From: Persephonella hydrogeniphila
Lineage (GTDB): Bacteria > Aquificota > Aquificia > Aquificales > Hydrogenothermaceae
Direction of reading: 5' to 3'
Assembly: GCF_900215515.1 (NCBI RefSeq)
Contig: NZ_OBEI01000007.1
Location: 1 to 64,000, forward strand
DNA length: 64,000 nt
Shown here: in pieces, positions 54,696-64,000 of the stretch
Layout: each line of letters begins with the position of its first letter
Numbering within the stretch: the stretch's first letter is position 1
Program-made: the position numbers and the translations under genes
Notes under the pieces: generated by a model
The model's database searches: none
Seen by the model: the letters and a program-made list of their open reading frames with translations, nothing else
Told to the model about the DNA's origin: nothing

Positions 54696-56156
54696 ATGGA
54701 AATATCTTTAAAATTAGAAAATGATATTAGAGTTATACAGCCTGCTGTTGATTTCGTCTATAGATGGGCTGTAGACTGCGGGCTGTCTGAAAAAGAGGCT
54801 CAGGAATTCGCAACAGCATTCGATGAGCTTATAACAGACATTGTTTTATTTGCTTTCGAAGATAAGGGAGAGTTTTTTGTTCTTCTGTCAGACTCCCTTT
54901 CTCAGCTGGAAATAACAGTACATGAGCTTGGAGAACCTTTTGATCCAGAAAGACACAGATACTCTATACAGAAAGTACTTAATGAGAACAATTTTGATGG
55001 AGCAGGATTTGAGGTAATAGGAAATCTTGTAGATGATTTTATCTACCTGTACAAAGGAAGAGCAGGAAAAGAGTTCAGAATAATAAAGGAGATCAAACAT
55101 AAGCATATAACACAGATACTTACAGAAAAACAGCTTTCTACAGAACCGGAAAAAGCTGTTGGTTATCAGATATCCCCCGTAACCGAAGAGGATGCCGAAG
55201 ATATAGCAAGGCTTATATACAGATCTTACGGTTATACATATCCTAAAGAAGATATGTACTATCCAGATAGAATAGTAAATGCTCTGAGACAGGGAAAGAA
55301 GTTCGGCGTTATCGTCAGAACAGACAGAGGAGAGGCTGTTGGTTATTTTGCTGTTATCATGTCAACCGATTCTAATATAGGGGAGGTTGGTGAAGTTGTA
55401 GTATTCCCAAGGCATAGGGGAAAAGGAATAATGAAAATGATGATGAAAGCTTTAATAGATATGGCAAAAAATAAAGGACTACTTGGACTGTTTGGAGAAG
55501 CGGTCACAGTTCACACTATAAGCCAGAAGGTGAATGCAAAATACGGTTTTAAATCTACAGCCCTTGTTTTAGGATTTTTCCCGTATGCAAAATATAAAGG
55601 CTTCGAACATAAACAGCAGAGGATTTCTGTAGTTATAGATTTTCTTCCCCTTAAAGAGAGAAAACAACTAAAAATATACCTACCTGAAGAGTACAAAAAT
55701 ATACTGAAGGATATTTATAGAAACCTCGGAATAGATGTAGAAAACATACCTGTAAGAAAATCTCCACAGTTAAAAGAAAGATCAAAAATAGAACTCCAGA
55801 TTAATTACAGATTTGGTAATGCGGTTATAGTAGTAAAAAAATACGGCAAAGATATGTTAGATAGGGTGGCAAAAAAGTTAGAAGCCCTTTACAAAAAAGA
55901 TATAAAAGGTATATATATAGACCTTCCATTAGATCATCCATATGTAAAACAGGCTGTTCCTCAGCTAAAAAAAATGGGGTTCATCTTTAGTGGTCTTATG
56001 CCTCTTTTCCACAATGAAAGGGATTTCTTGAGGATGCAGATATTAAGAGAAAAACTGGATTTTAGACATATAAATGTCTTTTCAGATATGGCAAAAAGAA
56101 TCAAAAGATTTATACACCGGGAGATGAACAAAAATGGAATACCACAAAAGGGATGA
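54696..56156 (+). CDS. Anti-sigma-type HATPase fused to a GNAT acetyltransferase
   Basis: A 486-residue protein. Its N-terminus (about 1-140) is an RsbW-like ATP-binding domain with a G1 box HELGEPFDPERH near 81 and a G2-like GAGFEVIGNLVDDFIYLYKG near 110. The N box AFDELITDIVLFAF has Asp where Asn is usual. A GNAT domain (about 155-300) has the acetyl-CoA loop VFPRHRGKGIMKMMM near 238. A further C-terminal region (about 310-486) is not recognised. It precedes and overlaps a STAS protein, so it is probably the kinase/anti-sigma half of a partner switch. GGAGGAG precedes the ATG. Confidence 0.8.
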   Translation: MEISLKLENDIRVIQPAVDFVYRWAVDCGLSEKEAQEFATAFDELITDIVLFAFEDKGEFFVLLSDSLSQLEITVHELGEPFDPERHRYSIQKVLNENNFDGAGFEVIGNLVDDFIYLYKGRAGKEFRIIKEIKHKHITQILTEKQLSTEPEKAVGYQISPVTEEDAEDIARLIYRSYGYTYPKEDMYYPDRIVNALRQGKKFGVIVRTDRGEAVGYFAVIMSTDSNIGEVGEVVVFPRHRGKGIMKMMMKALIDMAKNKGLLGLFGEAVTVHTISQKVNAKYGFKSTALVLGFFPYAKYKGFEHKQQRISVVIDFLPLKERKQLKIYLPEEYKNILKDIYRNLGIDVENIPVRKSPQLKERSKIELQINYRFGNAVIVVKKYGKDMLDRVAKKLEALYKKDIKGIYIDLPLDHPYVKQAVPQLKKMGFIFSGLMPLFHNERDFLRMQILREKLDFRHINVFSDMAKRIKRFIHREMNKNGIPQKG

Positions 56157-56433
56157 AACAATTTATATCAAACTTAAATCTGATTTTATATACCCTACAG
56201 TCAAAAAGATAGAAAATCTGTTGAATGTCGAAAGTTTTGAAAACTTAGTTATAGATCTTTCAGAATCAAAAATTGTAGACAGTGAAGCTGTAAAGTTCTT
56301 ATATTCTGCCTTGAAAGAAGGAATCAGTATAACACTGGTAAACCCACCTGAAATCTACGGTAAAATACTAAAAATCCTCCAGCTTGATGATCATATGAAA
56401 GACATAAAAATAGTAATGGAGGGCAGACAATGA
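56134..56433 (+). CDS. STAS-domain anti-anti-sigma-like protein
   Basis: A 99-residue STAS fold with the strand-loop-helix NLVIDLSESKIVDSEAVKFLYSAL near 39-62. The usual DSSG of SpoIIAA-type proteins is DSEA, so the second serine, the phosphate acceptor, is replaced by Glu. The start is inside the HATPase-GNAT gene (23-bp overlap), fixing a 1:1 pair. It probably binds the upstream HATPase domain. The ATG is preceded by GGGAG. Confidence 0.85.
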   Translation: MEYHKRDETIYIKLKSDFIYPTVKKIENLLNVESFENLVIDLSESKIVDSEAVKFLYSALKEGISITLVNPPEIYGKILKILQLDDHMKDIKIVMEGRQ

Positions 56434-56660
56434 AAAAATTAGGATTTGCTCTTGCTGTACTGGGAATTTTTTACCTGTCATACGGTGGAGAGAAGGTAAA
56501 CCTGAACACAATAAAAGACAAAAAGATGATCAAATGCCTCTCAAAATATATAAAAGAACACCGTACCCATGTAACGATGATTATTAACAAAAATGGAGAA
56601 AGAGAACTCCACATACCTGAGGAGTATGTAGAGTACTGCAAAAAGAAGACAAAAAATTAA
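56430..56660 (+). CDS. Small secreted protein of unknown function
   Basis: A 76-residue protein with a signal peptide (about 1-19) and a mature part with two Cys (KCLSKYI, EYCKKK) that could pair. It shares ATGA with the STAS gene. No family is recognised. Its stop interlocks (TTAA) with the M20 gene. Export, plus coupling to a signalling pair, may mean a sensor-type or reporter role, but this is speculation. Confidence 0.6.
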   Translation: MKKLGFALAVLGIFYLSYGGEKVNLNTIKDKKMIKCLSKYIKEHRTHVTMIINKNGERELHIPEEYVEYCKKKTKN

Positions 56661-57871
56661 CTATGCTCCTCAACCCATTTGTAAGCGAGATAAGATAATA
56701 CCGATGCACCAATAGGAAGTACATCCTCATCAATATCAAAAACAGGACTGTGGAGAGGAGCTGTTATACCCTTTTCTTCGTTTCTTATCCCGAGCCTTAT
56801 AAATGTACCGGGAACCTTCATAAGATACTCAGAAAAATCTTCTCCTCCCATGGTAGGATTTTCGAGCTCTACAACATTTTCTTCTCCCAATAAATCTTTC
56901 ATCATTCCAAGGGCGAATTTTGTAGTTTTTTCATCATTTATGACAGGAGGAGTTCCCGGCTTATAATCAAATTTATAAGCAGCACCATAAGAAAGAGTAA
57001 CTCCCCATATAGCATTCTCTATCCATTTAGGTATCTGGTCTCTCAATTCCAGACTCAAAGTTCGCACTGTCCCTCCCATTTCAACCTCATCTGGGATGAT
57101 ATTCTCAGCATATCCACCTTTTATTTTTCCTACAGTAACAACTGCAGGATGAAGAGGATCTACTTTTCTACTTACTATATGATGAATTGTGTTAATAACC
57201 TGAGCAGCTACTAAAACCGAATCAACCCCCTGATGGGGTCTTGATGCATGGGAACCTTTTCCCTTTATCTTTATATGAAAGATATCTGAAGAAGCCATAA
57301 AATGACCTATCTTTGTTCCAACTTTTCCTGCAGGCAGTTCCGGAAAAACATGAAGCCCAAAAATTGCCGAAACATCAGGGTTTTCCAGCACTCCTTCCTC
57401 TACAAGTTTTCTTGCCCCTCCACAGTCATGTCTTTCCTCACAGGGCTGGAATATAAGTTTTACATTTCCCTGAAGATGTTCTTTTAGAAAACACAGTATT
57501 TTTGCCGCACCAAGAAGCATAGTTGTATGGGCATCATGACCGCAGGAATGCATTACATGTGGAATCTTTGAAGCATAAGGTTTACCTGATTTTTCCTCCA
57601 TCGGAAGTGCATCCATATCAGCCCTTAAAGCTGCTGTTATATCGTGTTTTCCCCTTATAATACCGACTACTGCTGTTGTTCCTCCGAATCCTTCTATAAT
57701 ATCATCCACCCCAAATTCCTTCAGTTTTTCTGCAACAAATTTTGCCGTTTTGTTTTCCTGACCTGAGAGTTCAGGGTACATATGTATATGTCTTCTCCAC
57801 TGGATAAGACTGTCTTTTATAGAACTGGAAATTTTTTTAATCTCTTCTTTTACATTTATATGTGTTGTCAT
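56657..57871 (-). CDS. M20-family amidohydrolase
   Basis: A 404-residue cytosolic metal-dependent hydrolase of the M20D/hippurate-hydrolase type. Metal ligands lie in MHSCGHDAHTTMLLGAA near 106-122 and in FQPCEERHDCGGARKLVEEGVL near 140-161, including the Cys characteristic of the group; a His follows in GLHVFPEL near 172. The dimerisation domain is central. It probably cleaves N-acyl amino acids or indole-type conjugates. Confidence 0.9.
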   Translation of the reverse strand: MTTHINVKEEIKKISSSIKDSLIQWRRHIHMYPELSGQENKTAKFVAEKLKEFGVDDIIEGFGGTTAVVGIIRGKHDITAALRADMDALPMEEKSGKPYASKIPHVMHSCGHDAHTTMLLGAAKILCFLKEHLQGNVKLIFQPCEERHDCGGARKLVEEGVLENPDVSAIFGLHVFPELPAGKVGTKIGHFMASSDIFHIKIKGKGSHASRPHQGVDSVLVAAQVINTIHHIVSRKVDPLHPAVVTVGKIKGGYAENIIPDEVEMGGTVRTLSLELRDQIPKWIENAIWGVTLSYGAAYKFDYKPGTPPVINDEKTTKFALGMMKDLLGEENVVELENPTMGGEDFSEYLMKVPGTFIRLGIRNEEKGITAPLHSPVFDIDEDVLPIGASVLSYLAYKWVEEHS

Positions 57872-57900
57872 CTTCTACACCTCTTTTTGTTTTCTTATAG

Positions 57901-58899
57901 TTAAATAATAAGCTTATTTACAGCATCTAAAACCATATCCGGTGTTATTTTCTCCATACACTCGAAAGTTCCCGTCGGACATTTTTTGTGTCCGTGAAGT
58001 CCACAGGGTCTACATTTTATATTATCCAACTCAACGACGACACCATTTCGGTACGGATAGAAACCAAAATCTTTTACAGTAGGTCCATATATATCAACTA
58101 CAGGAGTGTTGAAAGCAACAGCCATATGAACAGGTGCCGAATCGTTCGATATTAGCAGTCTGGCACTTTTAATTATAGAAAAACTTTCTCTGAGGGTTGT
58201 TTTTCCTACAAGGTTTATTACCTTTGATGTTTTTATATTTTTGATAATACTTTCTGTGTAAGGTATATCCTCTTTACTTCCTATCAGGACTACACTTTCT
58301 CCTTTTTCAGAAAGAATGTCTATAAGACGGGAAAATCCTTTTACAGTCCATCTTTTTGTTTCCCATTTTGAACCGGGGGCTACAAGAATGTATTTTTTCT
58401 CTTTGAGGAAAAATTTTTCGAATGATCTTTCTTCGTCTTCTGATAGAAATATTTCAGGATACCTGTGCAACTTTTTTTCTGAGTAATCGGGAAAAACTGA
58501 TAAAAGGGACAGATTTCTGTCTATCTCATGTGTTCCGTCAAATCTGTGGGGAACTGTTTTTGTATACAGGAAAGAAAATCCTGCTTTATCAAATCCTACT
58601 CTAAAGGGAATTTTAGATAAAAAAAGAGAATAAGAAGCTCTGTGGGATCTGTGGGGAGATATGGCTATATCAAAACCTTCTTTTCTCAACTCTTTAATAA
58701 TCTGGATATTTGAGGTGTTTTTTTTATCGTACAGGATAATTTTATCAACATAGGGATTGTTTTTCAGTACTTCTTTTCCAAATGGTTTTGTTATTACGTA
58801 TAGCTTACTTTTAGGAAATATATTTTTAATTGAGTGTAAAAGGGGAGTTGTAAGTATCAAATCCCCTAAAAATGCTGTCTGCCATACAACAATTTTCAT
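57901..58899 (-). CDS. Glycosyltransferase family 9 (heptosyltransferase-like)
   Basis: A 332-residue GT-B enzyme of the ADP-heptose:LPS type. It opens MKIVVWQTAFLGDLILTTPLLHSIKN, the usual start, with VAPGSKWETKRW near 172 and the donor-binding ISNDSAPVHMAVAFNTPVVDIYGPT near 252-276. It adds a sugar to the lipopolysaccharide core on the cytosolic side of the inner membrane, in line with the LptF/G gene in this window. Four Cys near the C-terminus (CRPCGLHGHKKC and FECMEK) are typical of this group. Confidence 0.9.
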   Translation of the reverse strand: MKIVVWQTAFLGDLILTTPLLHSIKNIFPKSKLYVITKPFGKEVLKNNPYVDKIILYDKKNTSNIQIIKELRKEGFDIAISPHRSHRASYSLFLSKIPFRVGFDKAGFSFLYTKTVPHRFDGTHEIDRNLSLLSVFPDYSEKKLHRYPEIFLSEDEERSFEKFFLKEKKYILVAPGSKWETKRWTVKGFSRLIDILSEKGESVVLIGSKEDIPYTESIIKNIKTSKVINLVGKTTLRESFSIIKSARLLISNDSAPVHMAVAFNTPVVDIYGPTVKDFGFYPYRNGVVVELDNIKCRPCGLHGHKKCPTGTFECMEKITPDMVLDAVNKLII

Positions 58900-59844
58900 C
58901 TATTTTTCTGTAAACCTCCCCATTGAGTAAAATTTAGCCTGTCTTTTACTGACAAGCTCATCAGGAGGAAGATTTATTATCTCTTTCAGGCTGTTTCTAA
59001 TCGCCCTTTTTAAAAGTCTGTACATCTTTTTCGGTTGGAGATGAGCTCCTCCAAGGGGCTCAGGAACAACGCAATCTATTATTCCTAACTCTTTCAGATC
59101 TTTGGCAGTTATTTTCAGACTTTCTGCTGCTTCTGGAGCTTTTTCCTGAGACTTAAAAAGTATAGCTGCACATCCTTCTGGAGATATAACAGAGTATATA
59201 GAGTTTTCAAGCATCAAAATCCTATCACCTACTCCAAGTGCAAGGGCTCCTCCACTTCCACCTTCCCCTATAACTGTACACACTATCGGTGTTTTTAAAC
59301 CTCCCATTGTCATTATACTTTCTGCTATAGCCTGAGACTGTCCCCTTTCTTCTGCACCTATTCCGGGATATGCACCTGGCGTATCGATAAAAGTAATCAC
59401 CGGTCTGTTGAATTTTTCGGCTAATTTCATAACTCTTATGGCTTTTCTGTATCCTTCTGGATGAGGCATTCCAAAATTTCTCTCTATCTTCTCTTTTGTA
59501 TCTTTACCCTTTTCATGGCCTATAACAGCTACAGGTATTCCTTCAAAAAATGCAAAACCTGCTATTATAGCTTTATCATCACCAAATCTTCTATCTCCAT
59601 GAAGTTCAATAAAATCTGTAAATATATTCTGTATATAATCGCTTGTGTGGGGTCTTTTGGGGTGTCTTGCCAGCTGAACACGCTCCCATGCAGACAGATT
59701 CTGCATCTTTTCTCTTGCCAGACTACGAAATTTCTTTCTACTCTCAATAAGTTCTTTTATTTTCTCCTTTTTACCCTCTTTTATCTCTTTTCTCAAAAGC
59801 TCTATCTTTTCAGACAAAGACTGTATATCTTTGCTTAACTCCAT
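58900..59844 (-). CDS. accA: Acetyl-CoA carboxylase carboxyltransferase subunit alpha
   Basis: A 314-residue subunit that moves the carboxyl group from biotin to acetyl-CoA in fatty-acid synthesis. [26 protein letters not shown] and the oxyanion-loop regions [23 protein letters not shown] and [21 protein letters not shown] are intact. I chose the ATG at 59844, which has AGGGG upstream, not a TTG at 59862 that overlaps the exchanger gene. accD and the biotin subunits are elsewhere. Confidence 0.95.
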   Translation of the reverse strand: MELSKDIQSLSEKIELLRKEIKEGKKEKIKELIESRKKFRSLAREKMQNLSAWERVQLARHPKRPHTSDYIQNIFTDFIELHGDRRFGDDKAIIAGFAFFEGIPVAVIGHEKGKDTKEKIERNFGMPHPEGYRKAIRVMKLAEKFNRPVITFIDTPGAYPGIGAEERGQSQAIAESIMTMGGLKTPIVCTVIGEGGSGGALALGVGDRILMLENSIYSVISPEGCAAILFKSQEKAPEAAESLKITAKDLKELGIIDCVVPEPLGGAHLQPKKMYRLLKRAIRNSLKEIINLPPDELVSKRQAKFYSMGRFTEK

Positions 59845-59854
59845 CTTTACCCCT

Positions 59855-60856
59855 TCAGACAAATTCTTTTACTGCAAGATACAGATAAATAATATAAAAA
59901 ACTCCTCCTATTGTAAGTCCAAAAGGAATGAGTTTTTTCTCTACATAAGATAGAGTAAGTGCTAAAAAAGCAGCTATAATTGCAAATATACCTGATATTA
60001 GAGCAAGACCTGTTATATCCCATTCAGTAAAAACTATACCAAAACCGACAGGTATTGTACTCTGGAAAACCATCGCCCCGCTAACATTTCCTACAGCAAG
60101 GGAGTCCTTTCCTCTGAATATCCAGAATACACTGTTTACCTTTTCAGGAAGTTCAGTGGCAATAGGAGCAACTATTAGAGAAAATAGTAATGCTGGAAAT
60201 CCAAAATGCAAACTTATCTTTTCTATACCGCTGACAAACATATGTGCTCCAGATATCATAACAATAAGAGCTACAACAACCTGTAAAATAATAATAAGTA
60301 TGTTAGGGTGAGGATTTTTCGGAGAGAAGTAAAGTTTTTCCACAGCTTCCATCTCGTTACTTTCACCTTTCAGCGTTAGCGTTACATACATAAAGTATAG
60401 AAGTATAAGAAAAATAGCTGTAAAAATCCTGAGTATTTCATTCTCAAAGGGTACTATAAAGAGAGCTACAGAGTAAGCAAAGAGAAAAAACACTATATCC
60501 CTTCTAAATCCTACAGTTTCTATATTCAGAGCAAGTTCCCTTTTCTTAAGAAGAAAATGTCCCATAAGAACAGTCAGACCAATCAAAGGAAATGCAAGTG
60601 TTGCCAGCATAAAAGGAGCTCCCAAAATAGCTCCCACTCCAATCTCATGCCCTTTTCCCTCTGCAAAGAAAAAAATTGCTATTATAGGGAGTATAGTTTC
60701 TGGAAGTGCTGTTCCTACAGCAGCAAGAACACTACCTGTAAAATTTGTCGACAGATTAAGCCTGTGACCTAAAGCTTCCACTCCGTTTGTAAAAATCTCG
60801 GCAGAAATAAGGATGAATACAAGGCCGAGAACAAAAAGGAGTATATCAAATACCAT
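59855..60856 (-). CDS. Sodium/calcium exchanger family (CaCA) protein
   Basis: A 333-residue membrane protein with about ten helices and two inverted alpha-repeats: [19 protein letters not shown] followed by [15 protein letters not shown] (near 44-80), and [19 protein letters not shown] followed by [11 protein letters not shown] (near 225-262). The acidic residues of both repeats are kept, so it should move a cation (Ca2+ or similar) against Na+ or H+. It starts directly after the rpsA-like stop. Confidence 0.85.
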   Translation of the reverse strand: MVFDILLFVLGLVFILISAEIFTNGVEALGHRLNLSTNFTGSVLAAVGTALPETILPIIAIFFFAEGKGHEIGVGAILGAPFMLATLAFPLIGLTVLMGHFLLKKRELALNIETVGFRRDIVFFLFAYSVALFIVPFENEILRIFTAIFLILLYFMYVTLTLKGESNEMEAVEKLYFSPKNPHPNILIIILQVVVALIVMISGAHMFVSGIEKISLHFGFPALLFSLIVAPIATELPEKVNSVFWIFRGKDSLAVGNVSGAMVFQSTIPVGFGIVFTEWDITGLALISGIFAIIAAFLALTLSYVEKKLIPFGLTIGGVFYIIYLYLAVKEFV

Positions 60857-62512
60857 CTACTTTTCGAACTCCTTAAGTTTTTCTTTCAGAATTTCTCCTA
60901 ATGTTCCGAGGGATTCACCTTTTGGCTTTACTTTTTCCAGTACATCCCTTAACTCATTTTTCTCTCTTTCTTTTTCCAGAGCCTTTATACTCAGGATTAT
61001 ATCTTTTCCTTTTATTTTTATGATTTTAGCTGTTATCTCCTGACCGAGTGAAAGTTTATCACTTGGTATTTCTATCTTTTCTTTAGTTATCTGGTTTACA
61101 GGGATAAAACCTTCCACTTCATCGGCAAGCTCAACAAAAGCCCCTCTGTCTATAAGTTTTATAACTTTTCCTTTAACGGTATCTCCTTCTTTATGTGTTG
61201 AGAGGAATGTTTCCCATGGATTATCTTTAAACTGTTTCAGTCCCAGTTTTATTCTGTTTCCCTCTCTACCTAAAACTTTAAACTGTTTTACAGAACGTCC
61301 CTTCAAGACGTTTGAGATATTCCTTACTTTTGGATTCCATGTTGCATCTTTTAGATAAAGAACTCCCTCAATGTCATTTCCTAAATCAATAACTGCCATC
61401 TTGGTTTTTATTTCTTTTATTTTTCCCTCAACAACTGAACCTTCTGGGTTTTCTTCTAAGAATTTGTCTACAGGATGGGGTGTCGTAGCTTTAATACTCA
61501 GTTTCATTCTTCTTTTATCTCTATCTAACTCTATTATCTTTGCGGTTACTTTCTGTCCCGGTTTAAATCTCTTTTTATACTCTAAGGGTCTTAAATGGTC
61601 TGTCTCCATCTTGTATATAAAACCTTCAAGCCCATCTACTCTGACAATAATTCCATAATCATTTATTTCTTTAACTACAGCATCAACAGTATCTCCAACT
61701 TCTTTATTAAACTCTTTCCATATATCTGGCTCTAAATCCCTTTTTGAAAAAACTATCTTTTTATTTTCTCTATCAAGATTTTTTACTGCTACTTCTATCT
61801 CATCCCCAACAGTCAACTCATCTTTTATTTTCCTGCTCTTATCCCACGAGTACAAACTCTGGGGAAGGAATCCAAAAACTGTATTTTCAAGGGATAAAAC
61901 AGCTCCATTATCAAGTATTTTTACAACTTTTCCTTTTACAGTCTTTCCTTCCTCAAGGAGAGAAAATATCTCCTCTTTTTTCTTTTCTTCTTCTTCTTTC
62001 AGTATATCCTTTCTTGAAACAACTATATTAGGATACTTACCTTTCTTCTCAAACCTTATAACATAAACATCAAACTCAGCAGGGGGAAACTCCTCTCCTT
62101 TTTTTAATCCTGATTCTGAGTATGGAAGGTACGCTTTGATCTCACCGAGGCTTACGAGAAATCCTTTGTTTGCTTTTTTAATTAGTTTTGCCTTTAACTT
62201 TTCTTTATTTTTAAAAGCTTCTTCAATTTTTTCCATATTTTGTTGGTAGACTATCGGTTTTCTTGATATAAGGTCATACCCTTCTTTATTTTTCTTTCCG
62301 AGATAAACAGCCTCAATCTCGTCCCCTTCCTTTAAACCTTCTATCTCCTTTGCATCTATAGCCACCTCTGTTTTCTGTCCTACATCTACAAAGGCCGTAT
62401 CTCCCTGAATTTTTACTATTTTTCCTTTTACTTTTTCTCCTTTGTGATAAAAATGTATATTTGCTGATTCCTCCTGTAAAAGTCTCTCAAATTCAGACTG
62501 GTAATTTTCCAT
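60857..62512 (-). CDS. rpsA: Ribosomal protein S1-type protein with several S1 domains
   Basis: A 551-residue protein of consecutive S1 RNA-binding domains, roughly at residues 20-85, 90-165, 185-255, 270-340, 355-425 and 435-505. Conserved G-V-D-G/GFIP patterns include GTVKGKVIKLIDRGAFVELADEVEGFIPVNQI-type features near 440. The first domain (VKGKIVKIQGDTAFVDVG) is the ribosome-binding type of S1. It probably aids mRNA binding by the 30S subunit. Confidence 0.88.
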   Translation of the reverse strand: MENYQSEFERLLQEESANIHFYHKGEKVKGKIVKIQGDTAFVDVGQKTEVAIDAKEIEGLKEGDEIEAVYLGKKNKEGYDLISRKPIVYQQNMEKIEEAFKNKEKLKAKLIKKANKGFLVSLGEIKAYLPYSESGLKKGEEFPPAEFDVYVIRFEKKGKYPNIVVSRKDILKEEEEKKKEEIFSLLEEGKTVKGKVVKILDNGAVLSLENTVFGFLPQSLYSWDKSRKIKDELTVGDEIEVAVKNLDRENKKIVFSKRDLEPDIWKEFNKEVGDTVDAVVKEINDYGIIVRVDGLEGFIYKMETDHLRPLEYKKRFKPGQKVTAKIIELDRDKRRMKLSIKATTPHPVDKFLEENPEGSVVEGKIKEIKTKMAVIDLGNDIEGVLYLKDATWNPKVRNISNVLKGRSVKQFKVLGREGNRIKLGLKQFKDNPWETFLSTHKEGDTVKGKVIKLIDRGAFVELADEVEGFIPVNQITKEKIEIPSDKLSLGQEITAKIIKIKGKDIILSIKALEKEREKNELRDVLEKVKPKGESLGTLGEILKEKLKEFEK

Positions 62513-62549
62513 AATATGACCTCAGTTTATAATGTTTGCTTAAACAGAC

Positions 62550-62578
62550 ATTTTAGCATTTTTTCAGATATTTGTCTT
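62550..62578 (-). promoter_or_regulatory. Candidate promoter of the rpsA-like gene
   Basis: On the - strand AAGACA (62578-62573), a 17-base spacer and TAAAAT (62555-62550) lie 38 bases before the S1-type gene. A small TGTTT/AAACA hairpin follows. The -35 matches only 4 of 6. Confidence 0.35.
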
Positions 62579-62596
62579 GCTCTGATATCCTTATAT

Positions 62597-63646
62597 TTAA
62601 AAGGTTATCTCTGCTGTAAACTCACCTTTCCTATACGTTATATTTAAATCCCACCCCATCTCAGAACACAGCTTTTTCACTATTGTAAGACCTATTCCAA
62701 CTCCCCTATCAGATTCCCTGTAATATCTGTCAAACAGTCTGTTTATATTTTTTATTTCTGGTGAAGAGTTTTTTATTACCAGTTTATCGTTTATCTCTAT
62801 GTAAACATATCCATTCTTTATATTATGTTTGAAGGCATTAGAAAGCAAGTTCAGTATAATTCTCTCGGCGACAGTCCTATCGGCTTTTACTATTTTGTCT
62901 TTTAGCTTTGTGTTAACCTTTATGTCTGGATGTATTTTTTTCAAAAAGTTTATTTCAGACTGAACTATATTTTTCAAATTAACATCTTGAAGGTTTTTTT
63001 CTGTCTCTTTGAGCAGATATCTCAGGTTATTGTATATACTGGAAAGCTGTTTTATCGCCAGTACTATGCTTTTTACATCTTCATCATCTTTATATTTCAT
63101 ACTAAGGATCTTTCCATTTATAAGTATCGTTGTTACAGGAGTGTTTATATCATGAATTATATCTTTTATAGCCTCATCAAGAAGACGGTATGCTTTTCTT
63201 AAAGGAGAAAGGGAATATATGGAAAATCCAAATGAAAAAATTAAAGTAAAAAACACCGACAGGAGATAAAAATAAAAAGCAGGCTTCAGTGAACTGTAAA
63301 AGTCTGACAGGAACTTTTGCTTTGGATACTGTATTCTTAAAAACTCATCTTTCACAAAAGGTATTGGGACATCTATATAGTAATATTTCCCATCTTCTAA
63401 AAGCTCATAAACTCTGCTTTTTTTCCCAGAAACAAGCTCTGTTTCAAACTTTTTTCCCTTTAAAGATAAAGAGTAATTTTTCATCTCAAGGAAAAGTGAG
63501 TATAACTTTTCCTGTTTTAGATTTTGGGCGTAAAACAGAAAAACTACAGATATAAGTAAGAATATAGAAAGAAAAAAAAGCAGAAAACTTTTTATAAAAG
63601 ACTCTTTTTCATATCTATTTCTCCACAGGCTATTTAAAATCCTCAT
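62597..63646 (-). CDS. Sensor histidine kinase
   Basis: A 349-residue membrane kinase with two transmembrane helices (about 20-40 and 128-150) and a short periplasmic sensor of about 85 residues. The H box is IIHDINTPVTTILING near 167, a HDxxTP variant of the OmpR-partner class. The N box is RIILNLLSNAFKHNI near 263, and the G box is DRGVGIGLTIVKKL near 316. No HAMP domain is obvious. The signal is unknown. It follows the response regulator with an ATGA overlap. Confidence 0.9.
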   Translation of the reverse strand: MRILNSLWRNRYEKESFIKSFLLFFLSIFLLISVVFLFYAQNLKQEKLYSLFLEMKNYSLSLKGKKFETELVSGKKSRVYELLEDGKYYYIDVPIPFVKDEFLRIQYPKQKFLSDFYSSLKPAFYFYLLSVFFTLIFSFGFSIYSLSPLRKAYRLLDEAIKDIIHDINTPVTTILINGKILSMKYKDDEDVKSIVLAIKQLSSIYNNLRYLLKETEKNLQDVNLKNIVQSEINFLKKIHPDIKVNTKLKDKIVKADRTVAERIILNLLSNAFKHNIKNGYVYIEINDKLVIKNSSPEIKNINRLFDRYYRESDRGVGIGLTIVKKLCSEMGWDLNITYRKGEFTAEITF

Positions 63647-64000
63647 TCTAATGTGTAACCTAATCCCCTTACAGACTTTATTTCAAGTCCTGTTTTCTTT
63701 TTTATTTTGGATATAGTCACTCTTAAAGCAAGATCAGAAGGGTGCTCCATAATCTCAAAAAATCGTTCTTTAGGAACAATTTTCCCTCTGTTTTTTACCA
63801 GTTTTTCTAAAAACTTTATCTGGAGCGGAGAAAGATCAACAGGTTTTTCATCCTTATAAACACGTCCTCCTGAAATTCTGATATCTCCGTAAGACAGCTC
63901 TTCTTCTGGAGTCTGTCTTTTACTTTCCAGTCTAACTTTTACCCTTACCAGTAGCTCTTCAGGATCAAAAGGTTTTTTTATGTAATCTTCTGCCCCTGCA
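63643..64000 (-). CDS. OmpR-family response regulator, N-terminal part outside the window
   Basis: The window edge cuts the gene; about 118 C-terminal residues are present. They begin in the receiver domain with the conserved GAEDYIKKPFDPEELLVRV (the KP switch lysine). After a linker the winged-helix DNA-binding domain follows (LSPLQIKFLEKLVKNRGKIV; VTISKIKKK; KSVRGLGYTLE). It pairs with the kinase just downstream and is probably the first gene of that operon. Confidence 0.92.
   Translation of the reverse strand, partial: AGAEDYIKKPFDPEELLVRVKVRLESKRQTPEEELSYGDIRISGGRVYKDEKPVDLSPLQIKFLEKLVKNRGKIVPKERFFEIMEHPSDLALRVTISKIKKKTGLEIKSVRGLGYTLE

Overview
The window looks like a chromosomal segment of a chemolithotrophic, low-GC thermophilic bacterium of the Aquificota, most like the Hydrogenothermaceae (Persephonella/Sulfurihydrogenibium type). 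The reasons are the Lys/Glu/Ile-rich proteins, very tight gene packing with many ATGA overlaps, a DUF505-like protein, an archaeal-type stand-alone RibD reductase, and a NO-reductase-like heme-copper oxidase. No similarity search was run, so this placement is inference. I see no prophage, insertion sequence or CRISPR array. No gap without a gene exceeds 200 bases; the longest is 54498-54695.

Left part (1-13.6 kb): a secreted unknown and dcd, then a leftward group (lipoprotein hydrolase, ridA, hisA, ubiB-like kinase, thyX, EAL-HDOD protein). A rightward group follows: macro-domain protein, a membrane-anchored degenerate nuclease-like protein, an M16 peptidase, and tRNA-Arg(CCU), whose first bases contain the peptidase stop codon. 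Next come a nitrilase-family amidase, a lipoprotein and the large DUF505-like gene.

Middle part (13.7-32 kb): purL; a three-gene NO-reductase-like unit with an FNR/DNR-type box placed exactly at -41.5; a dicarboxylate/amino-acid symporter; a cysteine desulfurase; flgM; tsaB; and a leftward thrC / MoaD-like carrier / NIL-domain / ppx operon. Then come guaB, two small unknowns (one ending in an SSB-like C-terminal tip), pgk, suhB-like, pheA and an LptF/G permease.

Translation block (32-43.8 kb): a structured leader and rpsB-tsf-pyrH-frr, then rimP-nusA-ylxR/ylxQ-infB-queE-rlmI-like-prmC-murA, all rightward. The fused ylxR/ylxQ gene carries an apparent -1 frameshift at a run of nine A.

Right part (43.8-64 kb): a group-2-like sigma factor, aspS, a TPR lipoprotein, and a leftward operon ilvB-ilvN-unknown-ilvC-CDP-alcohol transferase-ribD reductase-moaD-GH15 glucoamylase. 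A partner-switching module follows (HATPase-GNAT plus STAS). The last leftward genes are an M20 amidohydrolase, a GT9 glycosyltransferase, accA, a cation exchanger, ribosomal protein S1 and a two-component pair whose response regulator runs off the window.

The strongest leads are the NO-reductase-like complex with substituted metal ligands under an FNR/DNR-type promoter, the A9 frameshift in ylxR, the thrC-linked sulfur-carrier cassette whose carrier has residues beyond GG, the small helical protein with an SSB-type tip, and the HATPase/STAS pair in which both halves of the phospho-switch are altered.
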